64,000 bases of DNA from Catenibacillus sp964565805 (GCA_964565805.1 CAZMGH010000011.1:7945-71944); one strand, 5' to 3'; positions 51,809-60,253 are shown, numbered from the stretch's first letter. Numbers and translations are program-made. The notes: generated by a model from the letters alone, not told the origin.

Positions 51809-53595
51809 GCCATTCCCTCCAATCCTTTATTTTCTTTCATGATCTTCCACTCTGCCGCTTCTGAATAATTCTTCCACATATGAGTATAGATGCCATTTTT
51901 CTTTAACAGCTGACTGTGGGCGCCGCTTTCGACGATTTCACCCTCCTGGAGCACATAAATACAGTCGGTATCTGTAATGGAGGACAGCCTGTGAGCGATC
52001 ATGATCACTGTTTTTCCTTTTGACAGTACAGATAAAGCCTGCTGTACCCGGACTTCATTATCCGGATCAGCAAATGCGGTCGCCTCATCCAGGATCAGGA
52101 TGGGAGCATTTTTTAATATTGCCCGGGCGATGGCAATTCTCTGCTGCTCGCCGCCGGACAGGTACACGCCTTTTGTTCCAATAACTGTATCCATGCCATT
52201 AGGCATTTTTTCAATAATATCCATACACTGGGCAGCTTCAAGGGCCTTAAAAACTTCCTCCCGTTCTGCGTCAGGTCTTGCCATGCGCACATTTTCCAGG
52301 ATGGATGTTTTAATAAGCCTGCTGTTTTGAAAGACAAAAGATACGGTATTCATTAGCCTTTCTTTGGGAATATCCCGAATATCCACACTTCCGATCCGCA
52401 CATTTCCCTTTTGAGGGTCAAAAAACCGGGCAACGATATTTGCCAAGGTAGTCTTCCCGCCGCCGGACGGCCCCACAAGGGCTGCCACCTGACCGGGCTG
52501 AATGGACATGGATATATCATTCAGGGCCTTTTTCTCCCCGTCATAACTGTAGCTTACATGATCTAAGACAATAGAATTATCCCGGGGCACAGAATCTGTT
52601 TTGCTTTCAGATAAAGGCTTTTCATTAAGTACCTGATCAATCCTGCTTATGGCGTCATCCACGATCATTGCATCTTCACTCATAAACATGATCTTTGTCA
52701 GAGTGGTTCCGATGACAGGGGTAATAATAATGTAGAAGATCAGATTCAGCAGCAGTTCATTGGTCACACCGCCCTTTGTAAAAATAATGCCTCCGGCAAT
52801 CAAAAAGGCAAAGACCCCATTAATGGCTGTTGTGTAAAACATCATAGGCAGCCTTAAAGCTTTTGTGTAGGCAATGACCCATGTCTCATAATTGTCTATG
52901 GCATTTTTAAACCGCTTAAATGAAAAGATGGTCTGACCGAAAGTCTTTACCACCGGCACACCTCGCACATATTCCACAGCTTCGTTGGACATATCGGAAA
53001 GGGCATTTTGATACTCTTTCATCTTTTGTTCCATTCCTGACCCGGTCATTTTCATCATAATAAGAAAACCGAGGACTACAGGGACAAGGCTTAATAAACC
53101 TAACCGCCAGTCAAAAACAAGCAGGAGGAACAGCAGACCGACCGGCGTGGCAATGGCTCCCGCTTTATCCGGCAGTCTGTGGGCCAGATAAGTTTCTGTA
53201 GCGGCGCTGGATGTATTTACGATCCGCCTTAAATTTCCGCTTCCGTACTTTTCCGTTATGCCAAGGGGCAGGGACGCAATATGGCTCAGCAGAGCCTTTC
53301 TTATATTGGCTGCAACACGAAACGCGCTTAGATGGGAGCACATAAGAGCTGCAATATAAACGATCACAGATATAACGGCAAACAGCACGGCAGACCAACC
53401 GTAGCCTGTTACATGCCCGGCCCTTGAATCGTCCGGGGAAACTTCCAGTACGTCGTGGATGATCCGCCAAATGTACCAAAAAGGCACAAGGGCCAGCAGG
53501 GCGCTGACAACGGACAGCACCCATGAAAGATAGGCCAATAGCCTATGACCTCCCGCATAGTCCATCAACCTGGACAGATTTGACTGTTTTTTCAT
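51805..53595 (-). CDS. ABC transporter half, fused membrane and ATPase domains (first subunit)
   Basis: 596 residues. Membrane domain about 1-330; ATPase about 350-580 with GPSGGGKTTLANIVARFFDP, LSGGEQQRIAIARAILKNAPILILDEATAFADPDNE. The DEATAFADP form of Walker B/D-loop is characteristic of the YbtP/IrtA group. Strong GGAGG before the ATG. The promoter region holds the GTTAG-N6-CTAAC box also found at the feo genes, and a perfect 34-bp palindrome. Confidence 0.87.
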   Translation of the reverse strand: MKKQSNLSRLMDYAGGHRLLAYLSWVLSVVSALLALVPFWYIWRIIHDVLEVSPDDSRAGHVTGYGWSAVLFAVISVIVYIAALMCSHLSAFRVAANIRKALLSHIASLPLGITEKYGSGNLRRIVNTSSAATETYLAHRLPDKAGAIATPVGLLFLLLVFDWRLGLLSLVPVVLGFLIMMKMTGSGMEQKMKEYQNALSDMSNEAVEYVRGVPVVKTFGQTIFSFKRFKNAIDNYETWVIAYTKALRLPMMFYTTAINGVFAFLIAGGIIFTKGGVTNELLLNLIFYIIITPVIGTTLTKIMFMSEDAMIVDDAISRIDQVLNEKPLSESKTDSVPRDNSIVLDHVSYSYDGEKKALNDISMSIQPGQVAALVGPSGGGKTTLANIVARFFDPQKGNVRIGSVDIRDIPKERLMNTVSFVFQNSRLIKTSILENVRMARPDAEREEVFKALEAAQCMDIIEKMPNGMDTVIGTKGVYLSGGEQQRIAIARAILKNAPILILDEATAFADPDNEVRVQQALSVLSKGKTVIMIAHRLSSITDTDCIYVLQEGEIVESGAHSQLLKKNGIYTHMWKNYSEAAEWKIMKENKGLEGMA

Positions 53596-53643
53596 TCAAC
53601 AAAACCTCCTTCAATGGCAGCGGTTAAGGATTTGATTTTTTCT

Positions 53644-53663
53644 CAGTTAGAAATAACTAACTG
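53644..53663. promoter_or_regulatory. operator copy 1, GTTAG-N6-CTAAC, upstream of the ABC pair
   Basis: CAGTTAG (53644-53650), 6-base spacer, CTAACTG (53657-53663): 7-bp perfect arms. It sits directly after the predicted -10 box of the ABC operon. The same spacing and half-sites recur at 57649, 63362 and 63939. Confidence 0.7.
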
Positions 53664-53666
53664 GCA

Positions 53667-53703
53667 TTTATAGTAAACGACAAGGATATTTGTCGTTTAC
53701 TAT
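53667..53703 (-). promoter_or_regulatory. ABC operon promoter overlapped by a 34-bp perfect palindrome
   Basis: The arms ATAGTAAACGACAA (53670-53683) and its complement (53690-53703) flank a 6-base centre. Within it on the minus strand lie ACGACA (53691-53696), an 18-base spacer and TATAAA (53667-53672) as a likely promoter. With no T-run after it, an operator (possibly for the TetR protein) is likelier than a terminator. Confidence 0.55.
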
Positions 53704-53730
53704 TAAAATTACAGGGCGGGCAGCATCTGC

Positions 53731-54348
53731 TTATTGCCCCATAATTTTCATCCATCCCGCAGTATAAAAATCTCTCATTTCTTTTAAATAGTGCTTTGCC
53801 TGTTCCAATGGCATCTCATGGATGATCAGTTCAAAAAAAGTGTTAAACATCCCTGTGATCAATATGTGCTCCAGTCGCTCATCAATAGGCGGGGATGGTC
53901 GGCCCAGCTTTTCAAGGACCTCCAGATAATCGTGGGTTCCTTTTGTCTCGATTTCAACCATTTCATCAATCAGGCCTGAAAAACGGGTGCCATCAGAGCA
54001 GCAAAGGATCAGCTTAAATTCCTTTAAATGTTCATAAGCATACAGCAGCATTTCATACATGCACTCGCCGGAAACAGAAGAAAGATTATCCGGCTGTTCC
54101 TGCGGCGGGATCTGGGCAAAGTCCTTTTGGGCCTTGCAAAAACAGTTCATCATAAAGTCGTAATGCTCCCCCACCAGGGCCTCAAATAAAGTTTCCTTAC
54201 TGTTATAGTAGCCGTAAAAAGCTCCAGTTGTCACACCAGCTTTTTTTACGATATTCCTTAACGATGCGGATTTAAAACCTTTTTCAAGAAATTCCTCCAT
54301 AGCGGCAGAAAGAATGAGATCCAATGTTGTCTGTGCTCCCTGATTCAA
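53731..54348 (-). CDS. TetR-family transcriptional regulator
   Basis: 205 residues. N-terminal HTH (AAMEEFLEKGFKSASLRNIVKKAGVTTGAFYGYYNSKETLFEAL, about 14-60) and a helical ligand domain. I start it at TTG 54348 because GGGGGG lies about 8 bases upstream and upstream in-frame ATGs lie inside the promoter. It lies 135 bases upstream of the ABC pair on the same strand and probably represses itself and the transporter. Confidence 0.85.
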   Translation of the reverse strand: MNQGAQTTLDLILSAAMEEFLEKGFKSASLRNIVKKAGVTTGAFYGYYNSKETLFEALVGEHYDFMMNCFCKAQKDFAQIPPQEQPDNLSSVSGECMYEMLLYAYEHLKEFKLILCCSDGTRFSGLIDEMVEIETKGTHDYLEVLEKLGRPSPPIDERLEHILITGMFNTFFELIIHEMPLEQAKHYLKEMRDFYTAGWMKIMGQ

Positions 54349-54363
54349 AACTTCGCCCCCCCT

Positions 54364-54391
54364 TATAACATTGTTATATATCACTGTTATA
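54364..54391. promoter_or_regulatory. probable TetR autoregulatory operator
   Basis: Perfect 15-bp palindrome TATAACA-T-TGTTATA (54364-54378) and a second TGTTATA half-site (54385-54391), covering the region from the -10 box to the start point of the tetR-type gene. Confidence 0.6.
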
Positions 54392-54419
54392 TAATACATC
54401 AAATCAGCCATGTTGTCAA
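54391..54419 (-). promoter_or_regulatory. promoter of the TetR-family gene
   Basis: Minus strand TTGACA (54414-54419), 17-base spacer, TATTAT (54391-54396), just upstream of the palindromic operator. Confidence 0.7.
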
Positions 54420-54472
54420 CAAAGAAAACCGGCATGACCTGCACGCCGGTTTCTAATCATTATAGGCACGCC

Positions 54473-55762
54473 TTATCTTGGCGCTTTTTCAAGATATTCT
54501 TTTTCGCCCATGTACATGCGCAGAGCTTTTGGAATACGGACACGGCCATCGGCCTGAAGATTGTTTTCCAGAAACGCGATGAGCATACGAGGCGGCGCCA
54601 CAACCGTGTTATTTAACGTATGGGGCAGATAGTTGCCTTCCTTCCCCCGGACACGGATACTTAAGCGGCGGGCCTGAGCATCACCCAGGTTAGAGCAGCT
54701 GCCAACCTCAAAATACTTCTGCTGGCGGGGTGACCATGCTTCCACGTCCACACTTTTCACCTTAAGATCCGCCAGATCACCAGAGCAGCACTCCAGAGTG
54801 CGCACCGGAATATCCAGGGAACGGAAGAAATCGACAGTATTCATGTACAGCTTTTTAAACCAGTCCATGCTTTCTTCCGGGCGGCAGACAACCACCATCT
54901 CCTGCTTTTCAAACTGATGGATACGGTAAACGCCTCTCTCCTCAATGCCGTGAGCCCCAACTTCCTTTCTGAAACATGGGGAATAGCTGGTCAGTGTCTG
55001 AGGCAGCTGATCTTCATCCAGGATGGTGTCAATAAACTTTCCGATCATGGAATGTTCACTGGTACCGATCAGGTAAAGATCCTCTCCCTCGATCTTATAC
55101 ATCATGTTTTCCATTTCAGAAAAGCTCATAACGCCATTAACCACATTGCCATGGATCATATAGGGCGGGATATAGTAGGTAAATCCCCGGTCGATCATAA
55201 AATCACGGCCATAAGAAAGAATCGCGGAATGAAGGCGGGCAATATCCCCTTTTAAGTAATAAAATCCCGCGCCGCTGGTCTTTCTCGCGCTGTCCAGATC
55301 AATACCGTTAAGACCTTCCATAATATCCACATGATAAGGCACTTCAAAATCAGGAATCAACGGCTCGCCAAAGCGCTCCAGTTCTATGTTCTCGCTGTCG
55401 TCTTTTCCCACAGGCACGCTGTCATCAATAATATTCGGGATCACCAGCATACGCTCACGAATACTGGCGCTTAGCTTATCCAGCCGTGTCTGAAGGCTGT
55501 TCATCTCGTCAGCCATGGACACTACTTCCGCTTTTTTAGCCTCAGCCTCTTCCTTCAGGCCTTTGGCCATAAGACCGCCGATCTGCTTGCTGATAGAATT
55601 TCTCCGGCTTCTTAAATACTCATAGCGGGTCCTCACGTCACGGATCTCGCCGTCCAACTCCAGCACTTCATCTACAAGTACTAATTTTTCATCCTGAAAC
55701 TTTTTCCGGATATTTTCCTTTACAACATCCGGGTTTGCTCGTAAAAACTTAATATCCAGCAT
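54473..55762 (-). CDS. serS: seryl-tRNA synthetase
   Basis: 429 residues. N-terminal coiled-coil tRNA arm (about 30-105) and class II core with motif 2 (YSPCFRKEVGAHGIEERGVYRIHQFEKQE). Motif 3 is unusual: HTLNNTVVAPPRMLIAFLEN where most SerRS read GSGLAVGRT; the arginine is kept. GGAGGAG precedes the ATG. No T-box is visible in the leader. Confidence 0.92.
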   Translation of the reverse strand: MLDIKFLRANPDVVKENIRKKFQDEKLVLVDEVLELDGEIRDVRTRYEYLRSRRNSISKQIGGLMAKGLKEEAEAKKAEVVSMADEMNSLQTRLDKLSASIRERMLVIPNIIDDSVPVGKDDSENIELERFGEPLIPDFEVPYHVDIMEGLNGIDLDSARKTSGAGFYYLKGDIARLHSAILSYGRDFMIDRGFTYYIPPYMIHGNVVNGVMSFSEMENMMYKIEGEDLYLIGTSEHSMIGKFIDTILDEDQLPQTLTSYSPCFRKEVGAHGIEERGVYRIHQFEKQEMVVVCRPEESMDWFKKLYMNTVDFFRSLDIPVRTLECCSGDLADLKVKSVDVEAWSPRQQKYFEVGSCSNLGDAQARRLSIRVRGKEGNYLPHTLNNTVVAPPRMLIAFLENNLQADGRVRIPKALRMYMGEKEYLEKAPR

Positions 55763-55787
55763 CTGCTCTCCTCCTTATGCTGGGTTT

Positions 55788-55816
55788 AGTATATACGATT
55801 TTTCCAAAATTATCAA
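55788..55816 (-). promoter_or_regulatory. serS promoter
   Basis: Minus strand TTGATA (55811-55816), 17-base spacer, TATACT (55788-55793), 26 bases upstream of the ATG, leaving no room for a T-box leader. The upstream stretch to 55910 has a GCAGG/CCTGC palindrome but no gene. Confidence 0.7.
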
Positions 55817-55910
55817 GCCTGTACTTTAAGACGGGGGCAGGCTCCTGCTTTCCGGGCTTGGCAAATGTCCGCTTATGCAAGCATGGCGGCCGCTTTCTAT
55901 GCGTATCCCC

Positions 55911-55951
55911 CAAAAAAACAGGATCCTGCATTTTTTGATGCAAAATCCTGT
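55911..55951 (-). terminator. terminator after the DUF2325 gene
   Basis: Minus strand CAGGATTTTGCAT, 6-base loop, ATGCAGGATCCTG followed by TTTTTTT. About 50 bases after the stop. Confidence 0.85.
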
Positions 55952-56002
55952 GGATTTTCACGACAATGATTCAATTTCATTCATAACACCTATTTATACG
56001 AT

Positions 56003-56287
56003 TTACGCCAAACAAACATTTTCAAGGATTTCAGTAAGGGCACTGCCGCTGCTGGTATGACAGCGAACAATCTGGGCGTTGGTTTTCTTTGCTTCCGCTA
56101 CGGCACATTTAGCCATTTTATGGGACACAGTGTTTGTAAACAAAATAATAAGATCCGGTTTGCCAATCTGGCTTCCAAGTTTTGTAGACATTTGAGTAAA
56201 GACTTTAGCCTTACAATTATAGCTTTTACAGATTTTCTTATATTGGCACACCATACAATCATGGCCGCCCACAATAACAATACTCAT
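56003..56287 (-). CDS. DUF2325 protein
   Basis: 94 residues from MSIVIVGGHD, the usual family start; an in-frame ATG ten codons upstream is possible. HDCMVCQYKKICKSYNCKAKVFT holds several cysteines that may bind metal. DUF2325 proteins are small, of unknown function, often near redox or iron genes, as here beside flavodoxin. The AAAGGAG site is 14 bases from this start, so the exact start is uncertain. Confidence 0.75.
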   Translation of the reverse strand: MSIVIVGGHDCMVCQYKKICKSYNCKAKVFTQMSTKLGSQIGKPDLIILFTNTVSHKMAKCAVAEAKKTNAQIVRCHTSSGSALTEILENVCLA

Positions 56288-56424
56288 AGGTTCTGGCAGA
56301 TCTCCTTTCTTTCTCATCAGGCCCCGCCTTAAATCCGGGCAAGGCCTGACGCTTTAATCAATGCGATCACAGATTGTCGCGCCACTGTCTCATAGGATAG
56401 CGAGCAATCCCAGACAATACTGTC

Positions 56425-56856
56425 TTAAAGATCGGCAAGCTGCTGACCAAGACTGCGGCACTCTTCCAGGCCGTCGTCATCGGGAGTTTCATTAATGATA
56501 AGACCTTCATCACCAACTACATTTGCTCCTGCGCTCTTCATACGGTCTACCCAGTCGCGCATCCATTCGCCATCGCCCCAACCATAGGAACCAAACAAAG
56601 CAATGTTCTTTCCAGCAGCGAATTTTTCAACCTCCTCAACAAAAGGCTCCATCTCTGTCTCTTCCAGGACCTCTGCGCCCATCGCCGGGCATCCCAAAGC
56701 AAATGCGGAAACGCCTTTAAGATCATCTAAAGACGCAGCTGAAACCTCTAAAACCTCTGCTTCTTTTCCGGCTCTGGTGATTCCTTCGCCTACAGCCTCT
56801 GCCATAGCCTGCGTATTTCCTGTCTGTGACCAATAAATAACGTAAATTTTACTCAT
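56425..56856 (-). CDS. flavodoxin
   Basis: 143-residue short-chain flavodoxin. FMN phosphate loop YWSQTGNTQAMAEAV and FMN-binding SYGWGDGEWMRDWVDRM. Flavodoxins replace ferredoxin as electron carriers, typically when iron is short; this fits the iron-type operator in front of the DUF3793 gene upstream. AGGAGG precedes the ATG. Confidence 0.93.
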   Translation of the reverse strand: MSKIYVIYWSQTGNTQAMAEAVGEGITRAGKEAEVLEVSAASLDDLKGVSAFALGCPAMGAEVLEETEMEPFVEEVEKFAAGKNIALFGSYGWGDGEWMRDWVDRMKSAGANVVGDEGLIINETPDDDGLEECRSLGQQLADL

Positions 56857-56879
56857 TTCGCAAATCCTCCTGCATGATT

Positions 56880-57012
56880 TTTAATATAAGCAGACCGGGA
56901 TTGAAAGCTTTGATTTTACTGCCTTATTAAATAATGACATTAGGGCCATATAAAGATTTGACCTTATGCCACCGCAGATTTCTCCCCACTTCGTGTTCTC
57001 GAAATCCTAAAT
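56880..57012 (-). other. DUF3793-flavodoxin intergenic segment with possible structure
   Basis: 165 bases separate DUF3793 and flavodoxin. On the minus strand GATTTC...GAAATC (with inner TTCG/CGAA) could fold; no clear promoter or terminator is visible, so co-transcription is possible. Confidence 0.3.
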
Positions 57013-57021
57013 AATACGGAA

Positions 57022-57633
57022 TCAGTAAACCATTCCAACTCCAGTCTGAGCTTTCATAATAATATCATAAAAACCTGCGCCGGCATTTACCTTCCGGATC
57101 ATATGTTCCTTGGCTTGTTCAAACTGTTCAAACAGCTTTAAGGTATCCGATAGATTGTCATAGACTTTCCAGTACCCGGTGTACAAATAATTCTTTCCGC
57201 GATTTATAATAAAACCATACACATCCGCCACTGGGTAGCCGAGAAGCAATCCCATTTCATGAGGAAATTCCCGTTTATGCTGACGATACTGTCCGTACCT
57301 TTGACAAAACAGATCAAGAACTTCTTCAAGCCGGATTTTTGTATAGCCCAGCCAAATCAGAAGCTTCTTCACTCCTTCCTGCGCCATATAGGCCTCCAGT
57401 TCACGGGAACGATATAAAAGAAAGGCTGTCTTTTCACCTTCTTTGTAAATGATCCTTGCTGTTATATCACTGCGTCTGAAAAGCCGCTGTACATGTTTCT
57501 CATCCTTACTGCTCACTATAAGCAGATTTGATATTTTCAAACCGGCCAACAGCGGGGAGCACTGAAGCGCCAGCTGCATTTTCAGGGCTTTTAAATCGAC
57601 ATTCGTTATGATCTGAAATACATCTTCGCTCAT
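57022..57633 (-). CDS. DUF3793 protein
   Basis: 203 residues. Recognised by LALQCSPLLAGLKISNLLIV, FLLYRSRELEAYM, FPHEMGLLLGYPVADVYGFI and KYTGYWKVY-like LYTGYWKVYDNL. Soluble; function unknown. In clostridia this family often neighbours flavodoxin. GGAGG lies 4 bases before the ATG. Its promoter carries operator copy 2. Confidence 0.85.
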   Translation of the reverse strand: MSEDVFQIITNVDLKALKMQLALQCSPLLAGLKISNLLIVSSKDEKHVQRLFRRSDITARIIYKEGEKTAFLLYRSRELEAYMAQEGVKKLLIWLGYTKIRLEEVLDLFCQRYGQYRQHKREFPHEMGLLLGYPVADVYGFIINRGKNYLYTGYWKVYDNLSDTLKLFEQFEQAKEHMIRKVNAGAGFYDIIMKAQTGVGMVY

Positions 57634-57648
57634 GTGTCCTCCTTTGTA

Positions 57649-57664
57649 GTTAGTAATAGCTAAC
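57649..57664. promoter_or_regulatory. operator copy 2, GTTAG-N6-CTAAC, at the DUF3793 promoter
   Basis: GTTAG (57649-57653), 6 bases, CTAAC (57660-57664), beginning about 8 bases downstream of the -10 box. Read on the minus strand it extends to TTAGGTTAGC, similar to half of a DtxR-family box. Confidence 0.7.
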
Positions 57665-57672
57665 CTAACTAT

Positions 57673-57701
57673 ATACTACCGGATATTTTTATATCCGTCA
57701 A
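57673..57701 (-). promoter_or_regulatory. promoter of DUF3793 with palindromic spacer
   Basis: Minus strand TTGACG (57696-57701), 17-base spacer, TAGTAT (57673-57678). The spacer contains the perfect inverted repeat GGATAT-4-ATATCC. A partial Fur-box-like GATAATGAGAAT lies upstream near 57720-57733. Confidence 0.6.
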
Positions 57702-57766
57702 TAGGGATTAATGAAAACAAATTCTCATTATCATTTATTTTGTCGCCGGTCACATACTGACCAACA

Positions 57767-57811
57767 ATTAAAAAGGCTGTAAAAAGATTTTGGATCCATC
57801 CTTTTACAGCC
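57767..57811 (-). terminator. terminator of the P-type ATPase
   Basis: Minus strand GGCTGTAAAAGG, loop, CTTTTTACAGCC followed by TTTTTAATT. Confidence 0.88.
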
Positions 57812-57821
57812 TCAATAGTGA

Positions 57822-59909
57822 CTATTCTTCTTTTTTATCCAGCAGATCCTTCATACTCCTTAAGCTGATGATCAAGGTCGACATATTGTGGAGCAGCGCT
57901 GATGTTGTCGGCTGGAGTGCCCCGCCTACGCCTAAAAGGATCAGCGCTGTGTTTATAACAACGATGCGCCGGTAATTTCTCTGTATTCGAACCATAAGAC
58001 GGTCGCTTAATTTTTTTAAGGTGATAATCGCATTAAGATCATTGGCGGAAATGGTAATATCTGCGATTTCTCTGGCAATCTGCGCTCCGTCACTGATAGC
58101 GATGCCAACATTGGCTGCAGAAAGAGCCGGGGAATCATTGATCCCATCTCCCACCATGATAACCTTATGGCCAAGGCTTTTTTCCTTTTCCACAAATCCG
58201 GCCTTATCCTCAGGCAGCACCTCTGAATAATATTCATCAATCCCTACCTGGCGGGCAATGGCCGATGCAGTGCGTTCGCTATCTCCGGTCATCATAACGA
58301 TTTTTTTGATCCCGGCAGTCTTAAGGGCAGAAATCACTGACGCCGCCTCATTACGGATCGGATCCTGGATACAGATCACCGCAGCCAGTCTCTGCTCAAT
58401 GGCCAGATATAAGTGGGAATACTCAGGAGACAGAGATTCAAAAATATCCATCTCCTCTTCCGGAATCTGGCACTTTTCATCTTCAAACACAAAATGATAG
58501 CTGCCGATGATCACCTTTTTTCCATCAATAAATGAAGAAATTCCATGGGCCACAATATAATCCACCTTGGAGTGCATTTCCTCATGTTCAAGATTTTTTG
58601 CCTTTGCAGCATCTACAACCGACTTAGCCATGGAATGAGGAAAGTGTTCCTCCAGGCAAGCTGCGATACGCAGCATTTCATCCGGATCGCGGCGATCAAA
58701 GGTAACGACCTCCTTCACTGTAGGCCGCGCATTGGTCAGTGTCCCTGTCTTATCAAAGACAATGGTGGCCGCCTCCGCCATAGCTTCAAGATATTTTCCG
58801 CCTTTTACAGTCATGTAATGGCTGCCAGCTTCCCGGATCGCCGAAAGCACTGCAATCGGCATAGCCAGCTTTAACGCGCAGGAAAAATCCACCATAAGCA
58901 CAGCCAGCGCTTTCGTGGCATTTCGGGTAATCAGACCTACAAAGCCTGTGCCAAGAAGAGTATAAGGCACGAGACGGTCTGCCAGATGTTCTGCCTTGCT
59001 TTCTAGACCGGATTTTAATTTTTCCGAATCCTCGATCATGGCAACGATCTTTTCGTAGCGGTTGTTGCCGGATACTGCCCGAACTTTCACCGTCAGTTCT
59101 CCTTCTTCTACCACAGTACCTGCATACACATATCCTCCGTTTTCCTTTTTCACAGGCATGGACTCGCCGGTCATAGAGGACTGATTGACCATAGCCTCAC
59201 CAGCAATCACATCTCCGTCAAAGGGGATCACATTGCCCACATGGACAACCACCTCATCGCCCTTTTGAATGGTTTCAGAGGACACTAAAATCTCCTGCCC
59301 GTCTTTTAAAAGCCAAACGCTGGAAATATTTAAAGACATGCTCCTTGCCAGGTCGCTGACGGACTTTTTGTGAGTCCAATCTTCTAAGATCTCGCCGATC
59401 CCCAGCAAAAACATGACTGAATTGGCGGTATCAAAATCGCCGCGGACCATAGATACAGTAATCGCCGCGGCGTCTAATACAGGGACCTCCAGACGTCTTT
59501 TTGACAGGCATTTCAGTCCGTGACATATATACTTTGCGGATTTAAACACTGTATAAGCAATGCGTACCGGCCTGGGCAGAAAAAACTTCCGTCCAAAATG
59601 CAGAAGGATACGCATCGTCAGCCGGTCGCGAAATTGGCAGTTCAATTCCCTGCCAGAACTGGCGATCACATTTTCCGGCACATGGACAGTATCATAATGA
59701 AAATTCTGTATATCCCGGATCAGCTCAGACCGGCTGCCCTTAAAGGTTATGGCCGCGTCACCAGTGTACTCATACACCTTCACACTGGTCACATTTTCAA
59801 GCTTTTCCAAATAATATTGAAAAATATCGGCCTGCTTACAGGTCATACGATACTGGGCCAGATGTATACGCATCCGGCCCTTTGTTTCATGTTTAATAAT
59901 AAATTTCAC
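57822..59909 (-). CDS. P1B-type metal-transporting ATPase with atypical metal-site motif
   Basis: 695 residues. An N-terminal HMA-like domain without CxxC (about 1-75), then MTGES (actuator), DKTGTLT (phosphorylated Asp), TGDSERTA and GDGINDSPAL. The membrane metal-site motif is SCALKL instead of CPC, so it is not a standard Cu or Zn/Cd pump; Mn, Fe or another ion is possible. HP-type signature reads HFPHSMA. The start is GTG, eight bases after GAGG. It is preceded by a small partner gene 14 bases away. Confidence 0.88.
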   Translation of the reverse strand: MKFIIKHETKGRMRIHLAQYRMTCKQADIFQYYLEKLENVTSVKVYEYTGDAAITFKGSRSELIRDIQNFHYDTVHVPENVIASSGRELNCQFRDRLTMRILLHFGRKFFLPRPVRIAYTVFKSAKYICHGLKCLSKRRLEVPVLDAAAITVSMVRGDFDTANSVMFLLGIGEILEDWTHKKSVSDLARSMSLNISSVWLLKDGQEILVSSETIQKGDEVVVHVGNVIPFDGDVIAGEAMVNQSSMTGESMPVKKENGGYVYAGTVVEEGELTVKVRAVSGNNRYEKIVAMIEDSEKLKSGLESKAEHLADRLVPYTLLGTGFVGLITRNATKALAVLMVDFSCALKLAMPIAVLSAIREAGSHYMTVKGGKYLEAMAEAATIVFDKTGTLTNARPTVKEVVTFDRRDPDEMLRIAACLEEHFPHSMAKSVVDAAKAKNLEHEEMHSKVDYIVAHGISSFIDGKKVIIGSYHFVFEDEKCQIPEEEMDIFESLSPEYSHLYLAIEQRLAAVICIQDPIRNEAASVISALKTAGIKKIVMMTGDSERTASAIARQVGIDEYYSEVLPEDKAGFVEKEKSLGHKVIMVGDGINDSPALSAANVGIAISDGAQIAREIADITISANDLNAIITLKKLSDRLMVRIQRNYRRIVVINTALILLGVGGALQPTTSALLHNMSTLIISLRSMKDLLDKKEE

Positions 59910-59923
59910 ATTAAAAACCTCGA

Positions 59924-60214
59924 TTACTCTTGTTCATCCTGCTCAGCCTCCGGTTCATCCTCGCAAACCGCGGCTGCATCTTTAGCGGCTCTTTCCTCAT
60001 TGATCATCCTGGCTTCTGCCAAAATGTCCTCTGCGTTTTCCTGAACAGTAGTAGCTGTTTTCATAACACAATCTTTTGCTCTAAGAGCAGCTGCTGTACA
60101 GCTTGTATAAACCTTCTTCGCATCCTTGCTGGAAAGAAGCTTAACGCCCGCTGTGCCAAAAAGCACGCCGCCTGCAAAAACACCTAAACATTTTAATTTT
60201 GAAATATCAATCAT
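59924..60214 (-). CDS. small membrane-anchored protein paired with the P-type ATPase (DUF6110-like)
   Basis: 96 residues. One N-terminal hydrophobic helix (LGVFAGGVLFGTAGVKLL), a helical middle part and a strongly acidic tail (CEDEPEAEQDEQE) with cysteines that could hold metal. AGGAGG precedes the ATG. The 14-base spacing to the ATPase suggests an accessory or metal-delivery subunit; the DUF6110 name is from memory of similar pairs and needs a search. Confidence 0.7.
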   Translation of the reverse strand: MIDISKLKCLGVFAGGVLFGTAGVKLLSSKDAKKVYTSCTAAALRAKDCVMKTATTVQENAEDILAEARMINEERAAKDAAAVCEDEPEAEQDEQE

Positions 60215-60253
60215 CTTTAAGACCTCCTAAAAATCATTTTATCAGGGACAAAT

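Noticed and set aside
55749..55961. 70-codon open frame upstream of serS on the minus strand
   Set aside because: It spans the DUF2325 terminator and the serS promoter, has no ribosome site and no family resemblance.
55763..56002. Possible T-box or other leader regulator for serS
   Set aside because: The serS promoter lies about 26-54 bases from the ATG and no specifier loop, T-box TGGN-type sequence or antiterminator is visible.
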